A stretch of 64,000 nt of DNA from Streptomyces sp. CGMCC 4.7035 (lineage in GTDB: Bacteria > Actinomycetota > Actinomycetes > Streptomycetales > Streptomycetaceae), in the NCBI RefSeq assembly GCF_031583065.1, contig NZ_CP134053.1, positions 5,993,001 to 6,057,000 on the forward strand, in the 5' to 3' direction. The notes under the pieces are model-generated. The model did not search any database and was not told where the DNA came from. It worked only from the letters and a program-made list of their open reading frames with translations. Positions 26,975-36,140 of the stretch are shown piece by piece. The position numbers and the translations under genes are program-made. Every line of letters starts with the position of its first letter. Within the stretch, counting starts at the first letter, position 1.

Positions 26975-27478
26975 ATGGCGAAGAAGACGAAGAAGCAGCA
27001 ACAGCAGGGCGGCACCCCGGCGACGGTGGCGCTGACGACCGCGTGCGTGGACTTCACGGTGCACGCCTACGACCACGACCCCTCGCACCCCTCCTACGGC
27101 GAGGAGGCGGCCGAGGCGATGGGGGTCTCCCCCGAGCGGGTCTTCAAGACGCTGGTGGCGGACGTGGACGGCGCGCTGGTGGTCGGGGTGGTTCCGGTGG
27201 CGGGCTCGCTGGACCTGAAGGCGCTGGCGACGGCGGTGGGCGGCAAGCGGGCGGCGATGGCGGACCCGACGCTGGCGGAACGTACGACGGGATACGTGCG
27301 CGGCGGCATCTCCCCCCTGGGTCAGCGAAAAAAGCTTCGGACGGTCCTGGACGAGTCGGCGTCCTCGCACGCCACGATCTGCGTCTCGGCGGGCCGCAGG
27401 GGCCTGGAGGTGGAACTGTCCCCCGAAGACCTCACCAAGCTGACAGAAGCGATCCTGGCGCCGATCGCCCGCGCGTGA
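26975..27478 (+). CDS. ybaK: Cys-tRNA(Pro) deacylase YbaK/EbsC family
   Basis: A 167-residue protein starting at ATG 26975. YbaK removes cysteine wrongly attached to tRNA-Pro by prolyl-tRNA synthetase. Visible family features are YGEEAAEAMGVSPERVFKTLV with the conserved Lys in VFKTLV, AVGGKRAAMADP, and TGYVRGGISPLGQRKKL. The basic N-terminus (AKKTKKQQQQ) is an addition. It follows the Lon-domain gene by 34 bases. Confidence 0.93.
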   Translation: MAKKTKKQQQQGGTPATVALTTACVDFTVHAYDHDPSHPSYGEEAAEAMGVSPERVFKTLVADVDGALVVGVVPVAGSLDLKALATAVGGKRAAMADPTLAERTTGYVRGGISPLGQRKKLRTVLDESASSHATICVSAGRRGLEVELSPEDLTKLTEAILAPIARA

Positions 27479-27482
27479 CCAC

Positions 27483-27511
27483 TCGACGAACGGCCCGTCC
27501 TCGGCTAGTAC
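27483..27511 (+). promoter_or_regulatory. Possible promoter for a leaderless 24-codon gene
   Basis: TCGACG (27483-27488), a 17-base spacer, and TAGTAC (27506-27511). The expected transcription start is at about 27518, the A of the ATG, so the mRNA would have no leader. No ribosome-binding site is present, which fits. Confidence 0.45.
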
Positions 27512-27517
27512 GGAAAC

Positions 27518-27592
27518 ATGTCGAAGAGGACACGCAAGCGCAAATGGCGCATGAAGAAGGGCCACGCGAACCACGGCCACCGGCCGGCGTGA
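27518..27592 (+). CDS. bL37-like small ribosomal protein, 24 residues
   Basis: ATG 27518 to TGA 27590-27592 encodes 24 residues: 12 are Lys, Arg or His, with the ending HANHGHRPA. This length, extreme basicity and ANHGxRP ending match bL37, the tiny actinobacterial 50S protein first seen in mycobacterial ribosome structures. It has its own probable promoter and a strong terminator 19 bases after the stop. It is too short for default gene callers. The identification is by pattern only. Confidence 0.7.
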   Translation: MSKRTRKRKWRMKKGHANHGHRPA

Positions 27593-27611
27593 CCACGTCC
27601 TGCAACCACAG

Positions 27612-27655
27612 CGCCGGAGGGGCTGATCTCTCAGCCCGTCCGGCGTTCGGTTTTT
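27612..27655 (+). terminator. Rho-independent terminator
   Basis: A 15-bp stem with one mismatch (27612-27626 with 27631-27645), 4-base loop, followed by TTCGGTTTTT. Classic form; ends the bL37-like transcript. Confidence 0.92.
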
Positions 27656-27760
27656 GATCTTTCAGCCCGTCTGGGCCCCTGCTCGAAGAGCTTGGGGGAG
27701 TTTGAGGACGAGGCCGTCAAGGCCGAAAGCGGGGGTCTGGGGGCGCAGCCCCCAGGGGCG
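27656..27760. repeat. Dispersed streptomycete repeat region
   Basis: Contains CAGCCCGTCTGG, the 19-mer CTCGAAGAGCTTGGGGGAG (27682-27700), then a hairpin CTGGGGGC-GCA-GCCCCCAG (27737-27755). Copies or parts of the 19-mer occur at 2596 and 59781. It lies between convergent genes and may double as a terminator for the minus-strand gene. Confidence 0.7.
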
Positions 27761-27819
27761 GGAAGGATAGGGGCGGCGGGGGCGAGAAAACTCTCGGCGC
27801 GCCCCGCCGGGCCACCCCC

Positions 27820-28497
27820 TTACACGGCCGGCGGCGCAGCCGAACCGTACGGATCCGGATCCCGCGGCCCGAACAGCGCCGTCAGCCCGAGGTGAACCAC
27901 CAACGCGGCCACCGACCACGCCAGCAAAGCCCCCTTCGCCCCCAGCTTCAGCGGCGCGGAGAACGTCACCCCCTTGCCCACGGCCTTCGCATGCGCGATC
28001 ACGTTCTGCGTGGGCCCCAGCCAGACCCCCACCCGCCAGGCGAGCAGCGACCCCAGCAGTCCGCCCACGGCGAGCGCCACCACCAGCGGCACCCCGCCCC
28101 GCTTCCGCAGCAGGAAGACGACCAGCGCACTGACCGCTCCGAACCCGAGCGCGAGCAGCGTGAACGTTCCGTCCACCCCGACGGCCTGCTCCCCCTCGGT
28201 GTCCTTCAGGTAGACGACCCAGTTCTTGTCGACCAGATCCCCGACCAGCGGCACGCGCGGCGCCAGCCACGACCACAGCACACCGAGGAGCGCCCCGGCG
28301 AGCGCGACGCCCGCCGTGATCACGGCGGCCTCCCGAAGCTCGGTCTTCATTCCGGGCCCGCCGTACCCGTCCACCGACGTGGAACCGTGCGGCGCGGGCC
28401 CCATCCCCGGAGGGACGGACACTGCTTGCCACGCGTCGTGCGAAGAGTGCGGCGACTGTTCATGCGGCGGCGGAGGCGGAGTCAACGGAGCGGTCAC
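27820..28497 (-). CDS. Membrane protein, DUF2567-like
   Basis: About 225 residues from GTG 28497, which has AGGA 7 bases upstream; GTG 28503 is the next option. It has a Pro/His/Ser-rich N-terminal tail (about 1-50), then four transmembrane segments near 58-78, 115-135, 142-160 and 190-210, with a loop containing PLVGDLVDKNWVVYL and EGEQAVGVDG. This resembles the DUF2567 actinobacterial family, of unknown function. It is downstream of the ABC exporter on the same strand (34-base gap) and may be part of that operon. Confidence 0.72.
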   Translation of the reverse strand: MTAPLTPPPPPHEQSPHSSHDAWQAVSVPPGMGPAPHGSTSVDGYGGPGMKTELREAAVITAGVALAGALLGVLWSWLAPRVPLVGDLVDKNWVVYLKDTEGEQAVGVDGTFTLLALGFGAVSALVVFLLRKRGGVPLVVALAVGGLLGSLLAWRVGVWLGPTQNVIAHAKAVGKGVTFSAPLKLGAKGALLAWSVAALVVHLGLTALFGPRDPDPYGSAAPPAV

Positions 28498-28531
28498 CTT
28501 CACATCCTGCCAGGCGTGTCGGTCAGCCGCG

Positions 28532-29350
28532 TCACCGGACGGCCGCCCGGCGATACGCCCAGGTAGCCAGGGCCAGCGAGGCCAGCCCGACGACGGCGCA
28601 CACGCCCAGGTCACCGACGACGGAGGCCCAGTCCGGATGCTCGCCGAAGGTCCGCGCGAACGCCTCGACACCGTATGTGGACGGCAGCAGATCCCGTGCG
28701 ATCTGCACGACCTCCGGCATCCGGTGGGCCGGCAGCACCCCGAGCAGCAGCGCCGCCGACATGCCCAACTGTCCGAGCAGCGTGGCCAGTTCGGGCCGCG
28801 GAGCGAGCAGTCCGAGCGCGGCGCCGAGCCCGGCCAGCGCGGCACCGGCGAGCGGGATCACCGCGGCCAGCACCCACAGATGGGCCAGCGGCAGCCCGAA
28901 CAGCACACACCCGAAGACGGCGGTCACGACGGTCCCGGGCACCGTGAAGGACGCGTACGCGCCGGCCGCCCCCAGCACCACCGCGGCGGCCGGCGTCGGC
29001 AGCGTGGCGTAGTGGTCGAGCCCGCCGCTGCCGCGCAGCTGGCCGAAGTACTGAGCCAGAAGGTTCAACCCGACGTAGGCGACGACCAGCACGGACGACC
29101 CGGCGACCACGGACCGTGCGTCGCTCCCGCCGTCCACGACCCCGCGCATCATGATCATGATGCCGATCGACTGGAAGGTCGCCACGAACAGCAGCGGGAT
29201 CCGCGCGACGCGCGCCCGGGACAGCTGCGCCCGGTACACGGCGGCGAGCGACGGCCACAGCCGCGCCCGCGGCCCGAGGGCGGCCTCGTCCCCGACGCCG
29301 CCGTCCGCCGCCACGGCGCCGGGCAGAACCTCGGCGGGTACGACACTCAC
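28532..29350 (-). CDS. ABC-2 type transporter permease
   Basis: A 272-residue protein starting at GTG 29350 (SVVPAEVLPGA). After a hydrophilic N-terminus and YRAQLSRARVARIPLLF, six hydrophobic segments follow the ABC-2 exporter pattern, with LPSTYGVEAFARTFGE before the last segment. It pairs with the ATP-binding gene just upstream (91-base gap). The exported substrate could be a drug, lipid or peptide; nothing in the sequence decides. Confidence 0.88.
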   Translation of the reverse strand: MSVVPAEVLPGAVAADGGVGDEAALGPRARLWPSLAAVYRAQLSRARVARIPLLFVATFQSIGIMIMMRGVVDGGSDARSVVAGSSVLVVAYVGLNLLAQYFGQLRGSGGLDHYATLPTPAAAVVLGAAGAYASFTVPGTVVTAVFGCVLFGLPLAHLWVLAAVIPLAGAALAGLGAALGLLAPRPELATLLGQLGMSAALLLGVLPAHRMPEVVQIARDLLPSTYGVEAFARTFGEHPDWASVVGDLGVCAVVGLASLALATWAYRRAAVR

Positions 29351-29441
29351 GTCGCGCTGCTCCTCTTCGCTCCTGCCGCCGCCCCGTCCCCCACGGACGC
29401 GACGCCCCTTCCGCTGCATACGGATACGACGACCCGCGCGC

Positions 29442-30458
29442 TCATGCCTTCACCAGTCCCCGGTTGCTGCCTCCGAGCGCCAGATAGACGTCCTCCAGGC
29501 TCGGCGTGGCCAGGGTGAAGTCGTCGAGGGCGGCGAAGGCGGCGCCCCCGGTGACGGTGGCGACGGCCGCGCGTGCCTCCTCGGGGGCCATCCGCAGCGA
29601 CCAGCGGCGCCCGGACTCGACGGCGCGGGCGCGCAGTGCCGCGACCTCGGGCACGTCCAGCGGGGCCCGTTCGCGCCACACGAGTTCGACGCGCACCTCG
29701 CCCGCGACCCGCTCCTTGAGTCCGACCGGGGTGTCACAGGCGATGACGCGGCCCCGGTCGAGGACGGCGACCCGGTCGAGGACGGTCTCGGCCTCGATGA
29801 CGTTGTGGGTGACCAGCAGGACGGTCGTGCCGCGCTCGGCCCGCCTGCGGTCCACGGCGGCCCAGACGGCCCGCCGCGCGACGGGGTCCATACCGGTGGT
29901 CGGCTCGTCGAGCACGAGCAGCGGCCGCTCCCCCACGAGCGCGGCGGCGAAGCAGGCGAGCCGGCGCTGGCCACCAGAGAGCTTCTTGAGCGGCCGCGAG
30001 GCGATCGGCGTGAGGTCGAGCTCGTCGAGGACCGCGTCCCTCTCCTCGCGCGCCCGCCGCAGATCGAGCCCGCGCAGCCGACCGGTGGTCTCGGCGGCGA
30101 GCGAGACGGTCAGCTCGTCGAGGGCGGTGGACTCCTGTCCGAGGTAGGCGAGGATCCGCGCGGCCCGCTCGGGATGGCGCACGATGTCGTGTCCGAGGAT
30201 CTCGACGGTGCCGCGGTCGGGCCGCATCAGCCCGGTCAGCTGCCGTACGAGAGTGGACTTCCCGGCGCCGTTCGGCCCGAGCAGCCCGAAGATCTCCCCG
30301 CGCCGGATGTCCAGCCGTACGTCATCCGTGGCCCGCACCTCGGGTGTCCCGGGCGTGCCGCGCCGGCTCCGTACCGCCGGATAGGTCTTGGTCAGCCCGC
30401 GCACGGCGCACACGACATCGCCACCCTGCGGTTGTGCCTGTGCGGTGCGCGTACTCAC
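29442..30458 (-). CDS. ABC transporter ATP-binding protein
   Basis: A 338-residue protein, GTG start. Walker A is GPNGAGKST, the signature is LSGGQRR, Walker B is LLVLDEPTTGMDP, and the switch His is in VTHN. The C-terminal 100 residues (VRVELVWRERAPLDV...) are an accessory domain seen in DrrA-type drug exporters, ending in LEDVYLALGG. It forms an exporter with the next gene. No resistance or biosynthetic gene lies nearby. Confidence 0.93.
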   Translation of the reverse strand: MSTRTAQAQPQGGDVVCAVRGLTKTYPAVRSRRGTPGTPEVRATDDVRLDIRRGEIFGLLGPNGAGKSTLVRQLTGLMRPDRGTVEILGHDIVRHPERAARILAYLGQESTALDELTVSLAAETTGRLRGLDLRRAREERDAVLDELDLTPIASRPLKKLSGGQRRLACFAAALVGERPLLVLDEPTTGMDPVARRAVWAAVDRRRAERGTTVLLVTHNVIEAETVLDRVAVLDRGRVIACDTPVGLKERVAGEVRVELVWRERAPLDVPEVAALRARAVESGRRWSLRMAPEEARAAVATVTGGAAFAALDDFTLATPSLEDVYLALGGSNRGLVKA

Positions 30459-30524
30459 AAAGGACGAGGGTACGGGGTGCCGGGCGTCGCGCGGTTCGCG
30501 GGGCCCGCCCGGGCCCTCGACGGG

Positions 30525-31739
30525 TTACTCCCCGGCGGGGGCGTGTTCCGTCGCCGTCCGCTGGTCGATCTCCCGCCAGAACCCCGCCCGGATCGCGTAC
30601 CGGTCGTGCTCGTCGATCTGGTCGTCCTTGTGGGCGAGCAGCCCGAACCGCGCCGCGTAGCGCAGCAGTTCGCCGTCGATACGGTGCGGCACCCGCGGAT
30701 ACATGGCCGAGAGCTTCTGCAGGTGCGACTGGTCGGCGAGCCGCCCGATCCACCGCCGCGCGAACACCTGCCCCACTTCGTAGGGATCGCCGCCGACGGT
30801 GGTGATGTCCTCCTCCCTGTCGGCCCACCTCTGCTCCGCGGTGGTCAGCTGCGCCAGCGTCGGCAGCGAGGCGGCCTCCGGCGACTCGGCCGCGACGGGC
30901 CGGTCCACCCAGCCCCTGTCGGAGGACCACCGCAGCGTCGCCCCGGCGGGCTGCTGCACGGTCTGTGTCCCGGGCGCCCGCAGTGCCGCCAGGTCCTTCG
31001 GGGTCGGTACGCCCTTGGGCGTCGGCACCCGCTCCTGGCTGCCGTTCTGCGTCGCGGCGGCCGAGACGTGCTCGGGCTCCGCGGCGGGCCGCTCGGTCGC
31101 GGCCGTGAGCGCCGACTCGGGCAGCGGGGCCGACAGGATCGCGGCGATCTCCGGCCGCGGCGCCGGCGGGGGCGCGCACACCCCGCCCAGTTCCTTGGCC
31201 CGGACGGCCTTGGTGATCCACGCCCGGTCGAGCACGCGGCGCTCGTCGGCCTCGGCGACCAGGTCCTCGGACTGGTTGTAGTCGCCGTCCGCGGCCTGCA
31301 CCGCCCACAGGTGCACGGCGACCCCGTGCTCCTTCGCGGCCATCATGCCCGGCAGCAGATCACCGTCCCCGGTGACGAGTACGACGTCCGAGCAGGCGCG
31401 GTTGCGGGCCAGCTCGGTCAGCTCGGCGTGCATCGCGGCGTCGACGCCCTTCTGCGCCCACCGACCGTCGCTGCGGGTCAGGGCACCCAGGCGCACAGTC
31501 ACCCGGGGCATCACGCGCAGCCTGCGGTGCTCCGGCTGCGGTACGCGGTCGGGGGCGCCGTCGAACCAGTAGATGCGCAGCAGCGGCCGTTCCGTGTCGG
31601 ACTCGGCCCGTTCGCGCAGCCCCTGGATGAGGGCGGCGTGGTCGACGGTGATCCGGGACCTCGAGGGCTCCCCGGCGAGCAGGCTGGCGGCAGCCCCGAG
31701 CAGATACCCGGCGTCCACCAGGACGATGCAGCGGTCCAC
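30525..31739 (-). CDS. NYN domain protein (PIN-like nuclease fold)
   Basis: About 404 residues from GTG 31739, which has AGAGGG 8 bases upstream; GTG 31748 is the alternative. The NYN/PIN-like domain (about 1-165) has DRCIVLVDAGYLLG with an early Asp, QKGVDAAMHAELTELA with Lys/Asp, and VVLVTGDGDLLPGMM with Asp pair, giving an acidic metal site. A Pro/Ala-rich linker follows. The C-terminal region (about 280-404, QVFARRWIGRLADQSHL...) is a helical domain that may bind nucleic acid. RNA processing is likely but substrate unknown. Confidence 0.85.
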   Translation of the reverse strand: MDRCIVLVDAGYLLGAAASLLAGEPSRSRITVDHAALIQGLRERAESDTERPLLRIYWFDGAPDRVPQPEHRRLRVMPRVTVRLGALTRSDGRWAQKGVDAAMHAELTELARNRACSDVVLVTGDGDLLPGMMAAKEHGVAVHLWAVQAADGDYNQSEDLVAEADERRVLDRAWITKAVRAKELGGVCAPPPAPRPEIAAILSAPLPESALTAATERPAAEPEHVSAAATQNGSQERVPTPKGVPTPKDLAALRAPGTQTVQQPAGATLRWSSDRGWVDRPVAAESPEAASLPTLAQLTTAEQRWADREEDITTVGGDPYEVGQVFARRWIGRLADQSHLQKLSAMYPRVPHRIDGELLRYAARFGLLAHKDDQIDEHDRYAIRAGFWREIDQRTATEHAPAGE

Positions 31740-31962
31740 GCGATCCACCCTCTTTCCGGGAGGTTTGCTTCGGGCTTCCTTCGAGTCTGCCCGACCGCGG
31801 GGAGGTTAACGGCCCGAACTCGATCTTCGGCGTGGCGAAGCACGACATGGCCCCTGTCCAGGCCCGCGTCACCCACGGTAATTGCACGAAATGCGTTCTT
31901 TATCAGCCTATGTGAATCTGGTCCCGGCCCTGGCCCCTAGATCCCCCACAGGAGGCATCACC

Positions 31963-32139
31963 ATGGCCAAGAACAAGAACCGTAAGCAGGCCGGCCCGCA
32001 GAACCGCTCCTCGCAGGCGGAACACCCGCAGGAGCAGGCGCATAGGTCCGCCACGGAGACGAGTGAGTCTTCGATATCGCAGACCGCGGGCAGCCCTACG
32101 GATGTTGCCCGTAAGAAGAAGAGCTTCGGCCACAACTGA
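31963..32139 (+). CDS. Conserved small basic protein, function unknown
   Basis: A 58-residue protein, ATG 31963 with AGGAGG 7 bases upstream. It is hydrophilic and disordered-looking: AKNKNRKQAGPQNRSSQ at the start and ARKKKSFGHN at the end. No domain is visible. The strong ribosome-binding site and downstream terminator support a real gene. It lies divergently from the NYN gene and converges on dnaE. Confidence 0.75.
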   Translation: MAKNKNRKQAGPQNRSSQAEHPQEQAHRSATETSESSISQTAGSPTDVARKKKSFGHN

Positions 32140-32212
32140 AGCCAGTACCGGGGTTCTGAGGCCCGACGGGTTGTAGAGGTCCGACGGGGCTGTTGAAGCC
32201 CAGGTACGCATA

Positions 32213-32244
32213 GAGGGGCGCACCCGCTGCCGGGTGCGCCCCTC
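32213..32244. terminator. Bidirectional terminator hairpin
   Basis: Perfect 14-bp stem (GAGGGGCGCACCCG and complement) with a CTGC loop, between the small plus-strand gene and the convergent dnaE. Confidence 0.85.
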
Positions 32245-32267
32245 GCGTACGTCGTCACTCCGGGCGG

Positions 32268-35200
32268 TCAGCCCGCCAGGCAGGACGGCCCCAGCAGGAC
32301 CTTCAGGTCGCCGTAGAGCGCCGGATCCGGCTTGACCCGGTGCCGGTCGAGGCGCAGGACGGTTGTCTTGCGCGGCCCCTGGAGCTTGATCCGCACCTCG
32401 CTGTCGCCCTTGTGCTGGCTGAGGATCTCGCCGAGACGGCTCACCATCGGCGGGGTGACCTTCACCGCCGGGATGGTGAGCACCACGGGCGCGTTGGTGC
32501 CCGCGTTCGACAGGTCCGGGACCATCAGCTCCATGGCGACCAGCCGCGGCACGTCCTCACGCTTGTCCAGGCGGCCCTTGACGAACACCACGGCGTCCTC
32601 GACGAGCTGGGTCGACACCAGCTGGTAGGTCGCGGGGAAGAACATGCACTCGATCGAGCCCGCGAGGTCCTCGACGGTGGCGATCGCCCAGGCGTTGCCC
32701 TGCTTGGTCATCTTGCGCTGCAGGCCCGAGATGATGCCGCCGATGGTGACGACCGCGCCGTCCGCGTGCTCACCTCCGGTGAGCTGGGCGATGCCCGCGT
32801 CGGCCTTGTCGGACAGGACGTGCTCCAGGCCGAAGAGCGGGTGGTCGGAGACGTACAGACCGAGCATCTCGCGCTCCTGTGCGAGCAGATACGTCTTGTC
32901 CCACTCGTCGGTCGTGAACTCGACGTCGAGTCCGAAGCCGGGCTCGTCGTTCTGCTCCTCCCCCATGCCGCCGAAGAGGTCGAACTGGCCCTCGGCCTCC
33001 TTGCGCTTGACCGCCACCACGTTGTCGATCATCGGCTCGTACTGCGCGGTGAGGCCCTTGCGGGTGTGCCCCATCGTGTCGAAGGCGCCGGCCTTGATCA
33101 GTGATTCGGTGGTGCGCTTGTTGCAGACCACCGCCTCGACCTTGTCGAGGTAGTCCGGGAAGGAGCTGTACTTCCCCTTGGCCTTGCGGGTCTTGATGAT
33201 CGACTCGACGACGTTCGTGCCGACGTTGCGCACGGCGGAGAGGCCAAAGAGGATCACGTCGTCGCCCTGTGCGGCGAAGTTCGACTCCGACTCGTTGACG
33301 TTCGGCGGGAGCACCTTGATGCCCATGCGCCGACACTCGTTCAGGTAGACGGCCGACTTGTCCTTGTCGTCCTTGACCGAGGTCAGGAGGGCGGCCATGT
33401 ACTCGGCCGGGTGGTTCGCCTTCAGGTACGCGGTCCAGTACGAGACGAGTCCGTACGCGGCCGAGTGGGCCTTGTTGAACGCGTAGCCGGCGAACGGGAC
33501 CAGTACGTCCCACAGGGCCTGGATCGCCTCGTCGCTGTAGCCGTTCTTCTGGGCGCCGGCCTGGAAGATGGTGAAGTTCTTCGCCAGCTCGTCGGGCTTC
33601 TTCTTGCCCATCACGCGGCGGAGGATGTCGGCCTCGCCGAGCGAGTAGCCCGCGATGATCTGGGCGGCCTTCTGCACCTGCTCCTGGTAGACGATCAGGC
33701 CGTAGGTGACGTCCAGGACCTCCTTGAGGGGTTCTTCGAGCTCCTTGTGGATCGGCGTGATCTCCTGCAACTTGTTCTTGCGGAGCGCGTAGTTCGTGTG
33801 CGAGTCCATGCCCATCGGGCCCGGACGGTAGAGCGCGGAGACGGCGGAGATGTCTTCGAAGTTGTCGGGCTTCATCAGCCGCAGCAGCGAGCGCATGGGA
33901 CCGCCGTCGAACTGGAAGACGCCGAGGGTGTCGCCGCGCTGGAGCAGTTCGAACGTCTTCGGATCGTCGAGCGGGAGGCTCAGCAGATCGATGTCGATGC
34001 CCTTGTTGGACTTCACCATCTTGACGGCGTCGTCCATGATCGTCAGGTTGCGCAGGCCGAGGAAGTCCATCTTCAGCAGGCCGAGCGACTCGCAGCTCGG
34101 GTAGTCCCACTGCGTGATGGTCACACCGTCGGTGTGCCGGACCCAGACGGGCACGTGCTCGGTGATGGTCTCGCTGGACATGATCACGCCGGCCGCGTGC
34201 ACGCCCATCTGCCGAACCAGGCCCTCGACGCCCTTGGCGGTGTCGATGACCTTCTTGACGTCCGGCTCGTTCTCGTACATCGAGCGGATCTCGCCCGCCT
34301 CGCTGTAGCGGGGGTGCGAGGGGTCGGTGATGCCGTTCAGGTCGATGCCCTTGCCCAGGACGTCGGCGGGCATCGCCTTGGTGAGGCGGTCGCCCATGGC
34401 GTACGGGTAGCCCAGCACCCGCGCGGAGTCCTTGATGGCGTTCTTCGCCTTGATCTTTCCGTACGTGCCGATCATGGCGACCTTGTCGGCGCCGTACTTC
34501 TCGGTCACGTACCTGATCACCTCGACGCGCCGACGCTCGTCGAAGTCGATGTCGACATCGGGCATGGAGACGCGCTCGGGGTTGAGGAACCGCTCGAAGA
34601 TCAGGCCGTGCGGGATCGGGTCGAGGTCGGTGATGCCCATGGCGTACGCGACGATCGAGCCGGCCGCGGAGCCACGGCCCGGGCCGACCGCGATGCCCTG
34701 GTTCTTGGCCCACATGATGAAGTCGGCGACGACAAGGAAGTACCCCGGGAACCCCATCTGGATGATGACGTCCATCTCGTACTCGACCTGCTTCTGCCGG
34801 TCCTCGGGGATGCCGCCCGGGAAGCGGCGCTCCATGCCCCGGCGGACCTCCTCCTTGAACCAGGTGACCTCGGTGTAGCCCTCGGGGATGTTGAACTTGG
34901 GCATGAGGTTCTTCGCCTCGAACATCCCGGTGGTGTCGATCTGCTCGGCCACCAGGAGCGTGTTGCGGCAGCCCTCCTGCCAGGCGTCCGAGGAGTCGAT
35001 GGCGTACATCTCGTCCGTGGACTTCAGGTAGTAGCCGGTGCCGTCGAACTTGAAGCGGTCCGGGTCGGAGAGGTTCTTGCCGGTCTGGATGCACAGCAGC
35101 GCGTCGTGGGCGCCCGCCTCGTGCGCGTACGTGTAGTGCGAGTCGTTCGTGACCAGGGGCGGGATGCCGAGCTTCTTGCCGATGTCCAGGAGGCCGTCGC

Positions 35201-35807
35201 GGACCCGGCGCTCGATCTCGATGCCGTGGTCCATCAGCTCCAGGAAGTAGCGGTCCTTGCCGAAGATGTCCTGGTAGTCGGCGGCCGCCTTCAGGGCCTC
35301 GTCGTACTGGCCGAGGCGCAGCCGGGTCTGGAGCTCGCCGGAGGGACAGCCGGTGGAGGCGATGAGCCCCTCGGACCACTGGGAGATGGTCTCCTTGTCC
35401 ATCCGGGGCCACTTCTGCAGCCAGCCCTCGGCGTACGCGTCCGAGGAGAGCCGGAAGAGGTTGTGCAGGCCCGTCGCGTTCGCCGCCCAGATCGTCTTGT
35501 GCGTGTAACCACCCGAACCGGAGACGTCGTCCTTCTTCTGGTGCGGCTGACCCCACTGGATCTTGCGCTTGTTGCGCCGCGACTCGGGCGCGACATATGC
35601 CTCGATACCGATGATCGGGGTGACCCCGGCCTTCTTCGCGGAGTGGAAGAAGTCGTACGCCCCGTGGAGGTTGCCGTGGTCGGACATGGCGATGTGCGTC
35701 ATGCCCATCTCGTTGCACGCGTTGAACATGTCCTTCAGCCGCGCGGCACCGTCCAGCAGCGAGTACTGGGTGTGTACGTGCAGGTGCGTGAACGGCGGCT
35801 TTGACAC
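32268..35807 (-). CDS. dnaE: DNA polymerase III alpha subunit
   Basis: The replicative polymerase, 1179 residues, ATG start at 35807. The N-terminal PHP domain opens with HLHVHTQYSLLDG (about 8-20). The polymerase palm acidic motif PDVDIDFDERRR lies near residue 415. Helix-hairpin-helix and OB-fold regions fill the last third, with GGIISGLQRKMTKQGNAW and ATVEDLAGSIECMFF. Length and order match DnaE1 of actinobacteria rather than the shorter error-prone ImuC. It is transcribed alone; the 333-base region upstream is shared with DUF2252. Confidence 0.97.
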   Translation of the reverse strand: MSKPPFTHLHVHTQYSLLDGAARLKDMFNACNEMGMTHIAMSDHGNLHGAYDFFHSAKKAGVTPIIGIEAYVAPESRRNKRKIQWGQPHQKKDDVSGSGGYTHKTIWAANATGLHNLFRLSSDAYAEGWLQKWPRMDKETISQWSEGLIASTGCPSGELQTRLRLGQYDEALKAAADYQDIFGKDRYFLELMDHGIEIERRVRDGLLDIGKKLGIPPLVTNDSHYTYAHEAGAHDALLCIQTGKNLSDPDRFKFDGTGYYLKSTDEMYAIDSSDAWQEGCRNTLLVAEQIDTTGMFEAKNLMPKFNIPEGYTEVTWFKEEVRRGMERRFPGGIPEDRQKQVEYEMDVIIQMGFPGYFLVVADFIMWAKNQGIAVGPGRGSAAGSIVAYAMGITDLDPIPHGLIFERFLNPERVSMPDVDIDFDERRRVEVIRYVTEKYGADKVAMIGTYGKIKAKNAIKDSARVLGYPYAMGDRLTKAMPADVLGKGIDLNGITDPSHPRYSEAGEIRSMYENEPDVKKVIDTAKGVEGLVRQMGVHAAGVIMSSETITEHVPVWVRHTDGVTITQWDYPSCESLGLLKMDFLGLRNLTIMDDAVKMVKSNKGIDIDLLSLPLDDPKTFELLQRGDTLGVFQFDGGPMRSLLRLMKPDNFEDISAVSALYRPGPMGMDSHTNYALRKNKLQEITPIHKELEEPLKEVLDVTYGLIVYQEQVQKAAQIIAGYSLGEADILRRVMGKKKPDELAKNFTIFQAGAQKNGYSDEAIQALWDVLVPFAGYAFNKAHSAAYGLVSYWTAYLKANHPAEYMAALLTSVKDDKDKSAVYLNECRRMGIKVLPPNVNESESNFAAQGDDVILFGLSAVRNVGTNVVESIIKTRKAKGKYSSFPDYLDKVEAVVCNKRTTESLIKAGAFDTMGHTRKGLTAQYEPMIDNVVAVKRKEAEGQFDLFGGMGEEQNDEPGFGLDVEFTTDEWDKTYLLAQEREMLGLYVSDHPLFGLEHVLSDKADAGIAQLTGGEHADGAVVTIGGIISGLQRKMTKQGNAWAIATVEDLAGSIECMFFPATYQLVSTQLVEDAVVFVKGRLDKREDVPRLVAMELMVPDLSNAGTNAPVVLTIPAVKVTPPMVSRLGEILSQHKGDSEVRIKLQGPRKTTVLRLDRHRVKPDPALYGDLKVLLGPSCLAG

Positions 35808-36140
35808 GGCTTCGGCCTCCAGTTAGGCAGGTGTGGCGCGTAGCGCCTCGTTGAGGGGCGGTGGTCGGGTGACGGGTGGGCAAGCGTCGACGGGGGCCCG
35901 ACAGGCTGCGGACAGTCTGGGGGACAGCGTCGAAGTCTATGCCTCGGCACTGACACTCGGCCCGATTCACCGCGTACCGTCGTCCGACGACACGCGGATC
36001 CGTGTGCTCGCACCTTCGTGCGAGATCCCGGGCACTCCCGCGTACCGTCGTCCGTTGGAACGGGTCGGAGCCATCCGGCCCGGGCGGACGCCATGCCCGT
36101 CCCACAGTCACGCACCACCTGCACCTGGAGGCACCCAGCG
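35808..36140. other. Divergent region with direct repeats and a hairpin, no gene seen
   Basis: Between dnaE and the DUF2252 gene. It holds two exact copies of CCGCGTACCGTCGTCCG (35970-35986 and 36038-36054) and between them a hairpin, CTCGCAC-CTTC-GTGCGAG (36007-36024). Predicted frames here look like shadows. It must contain the promoters for both genes. Confidence 0.6.
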
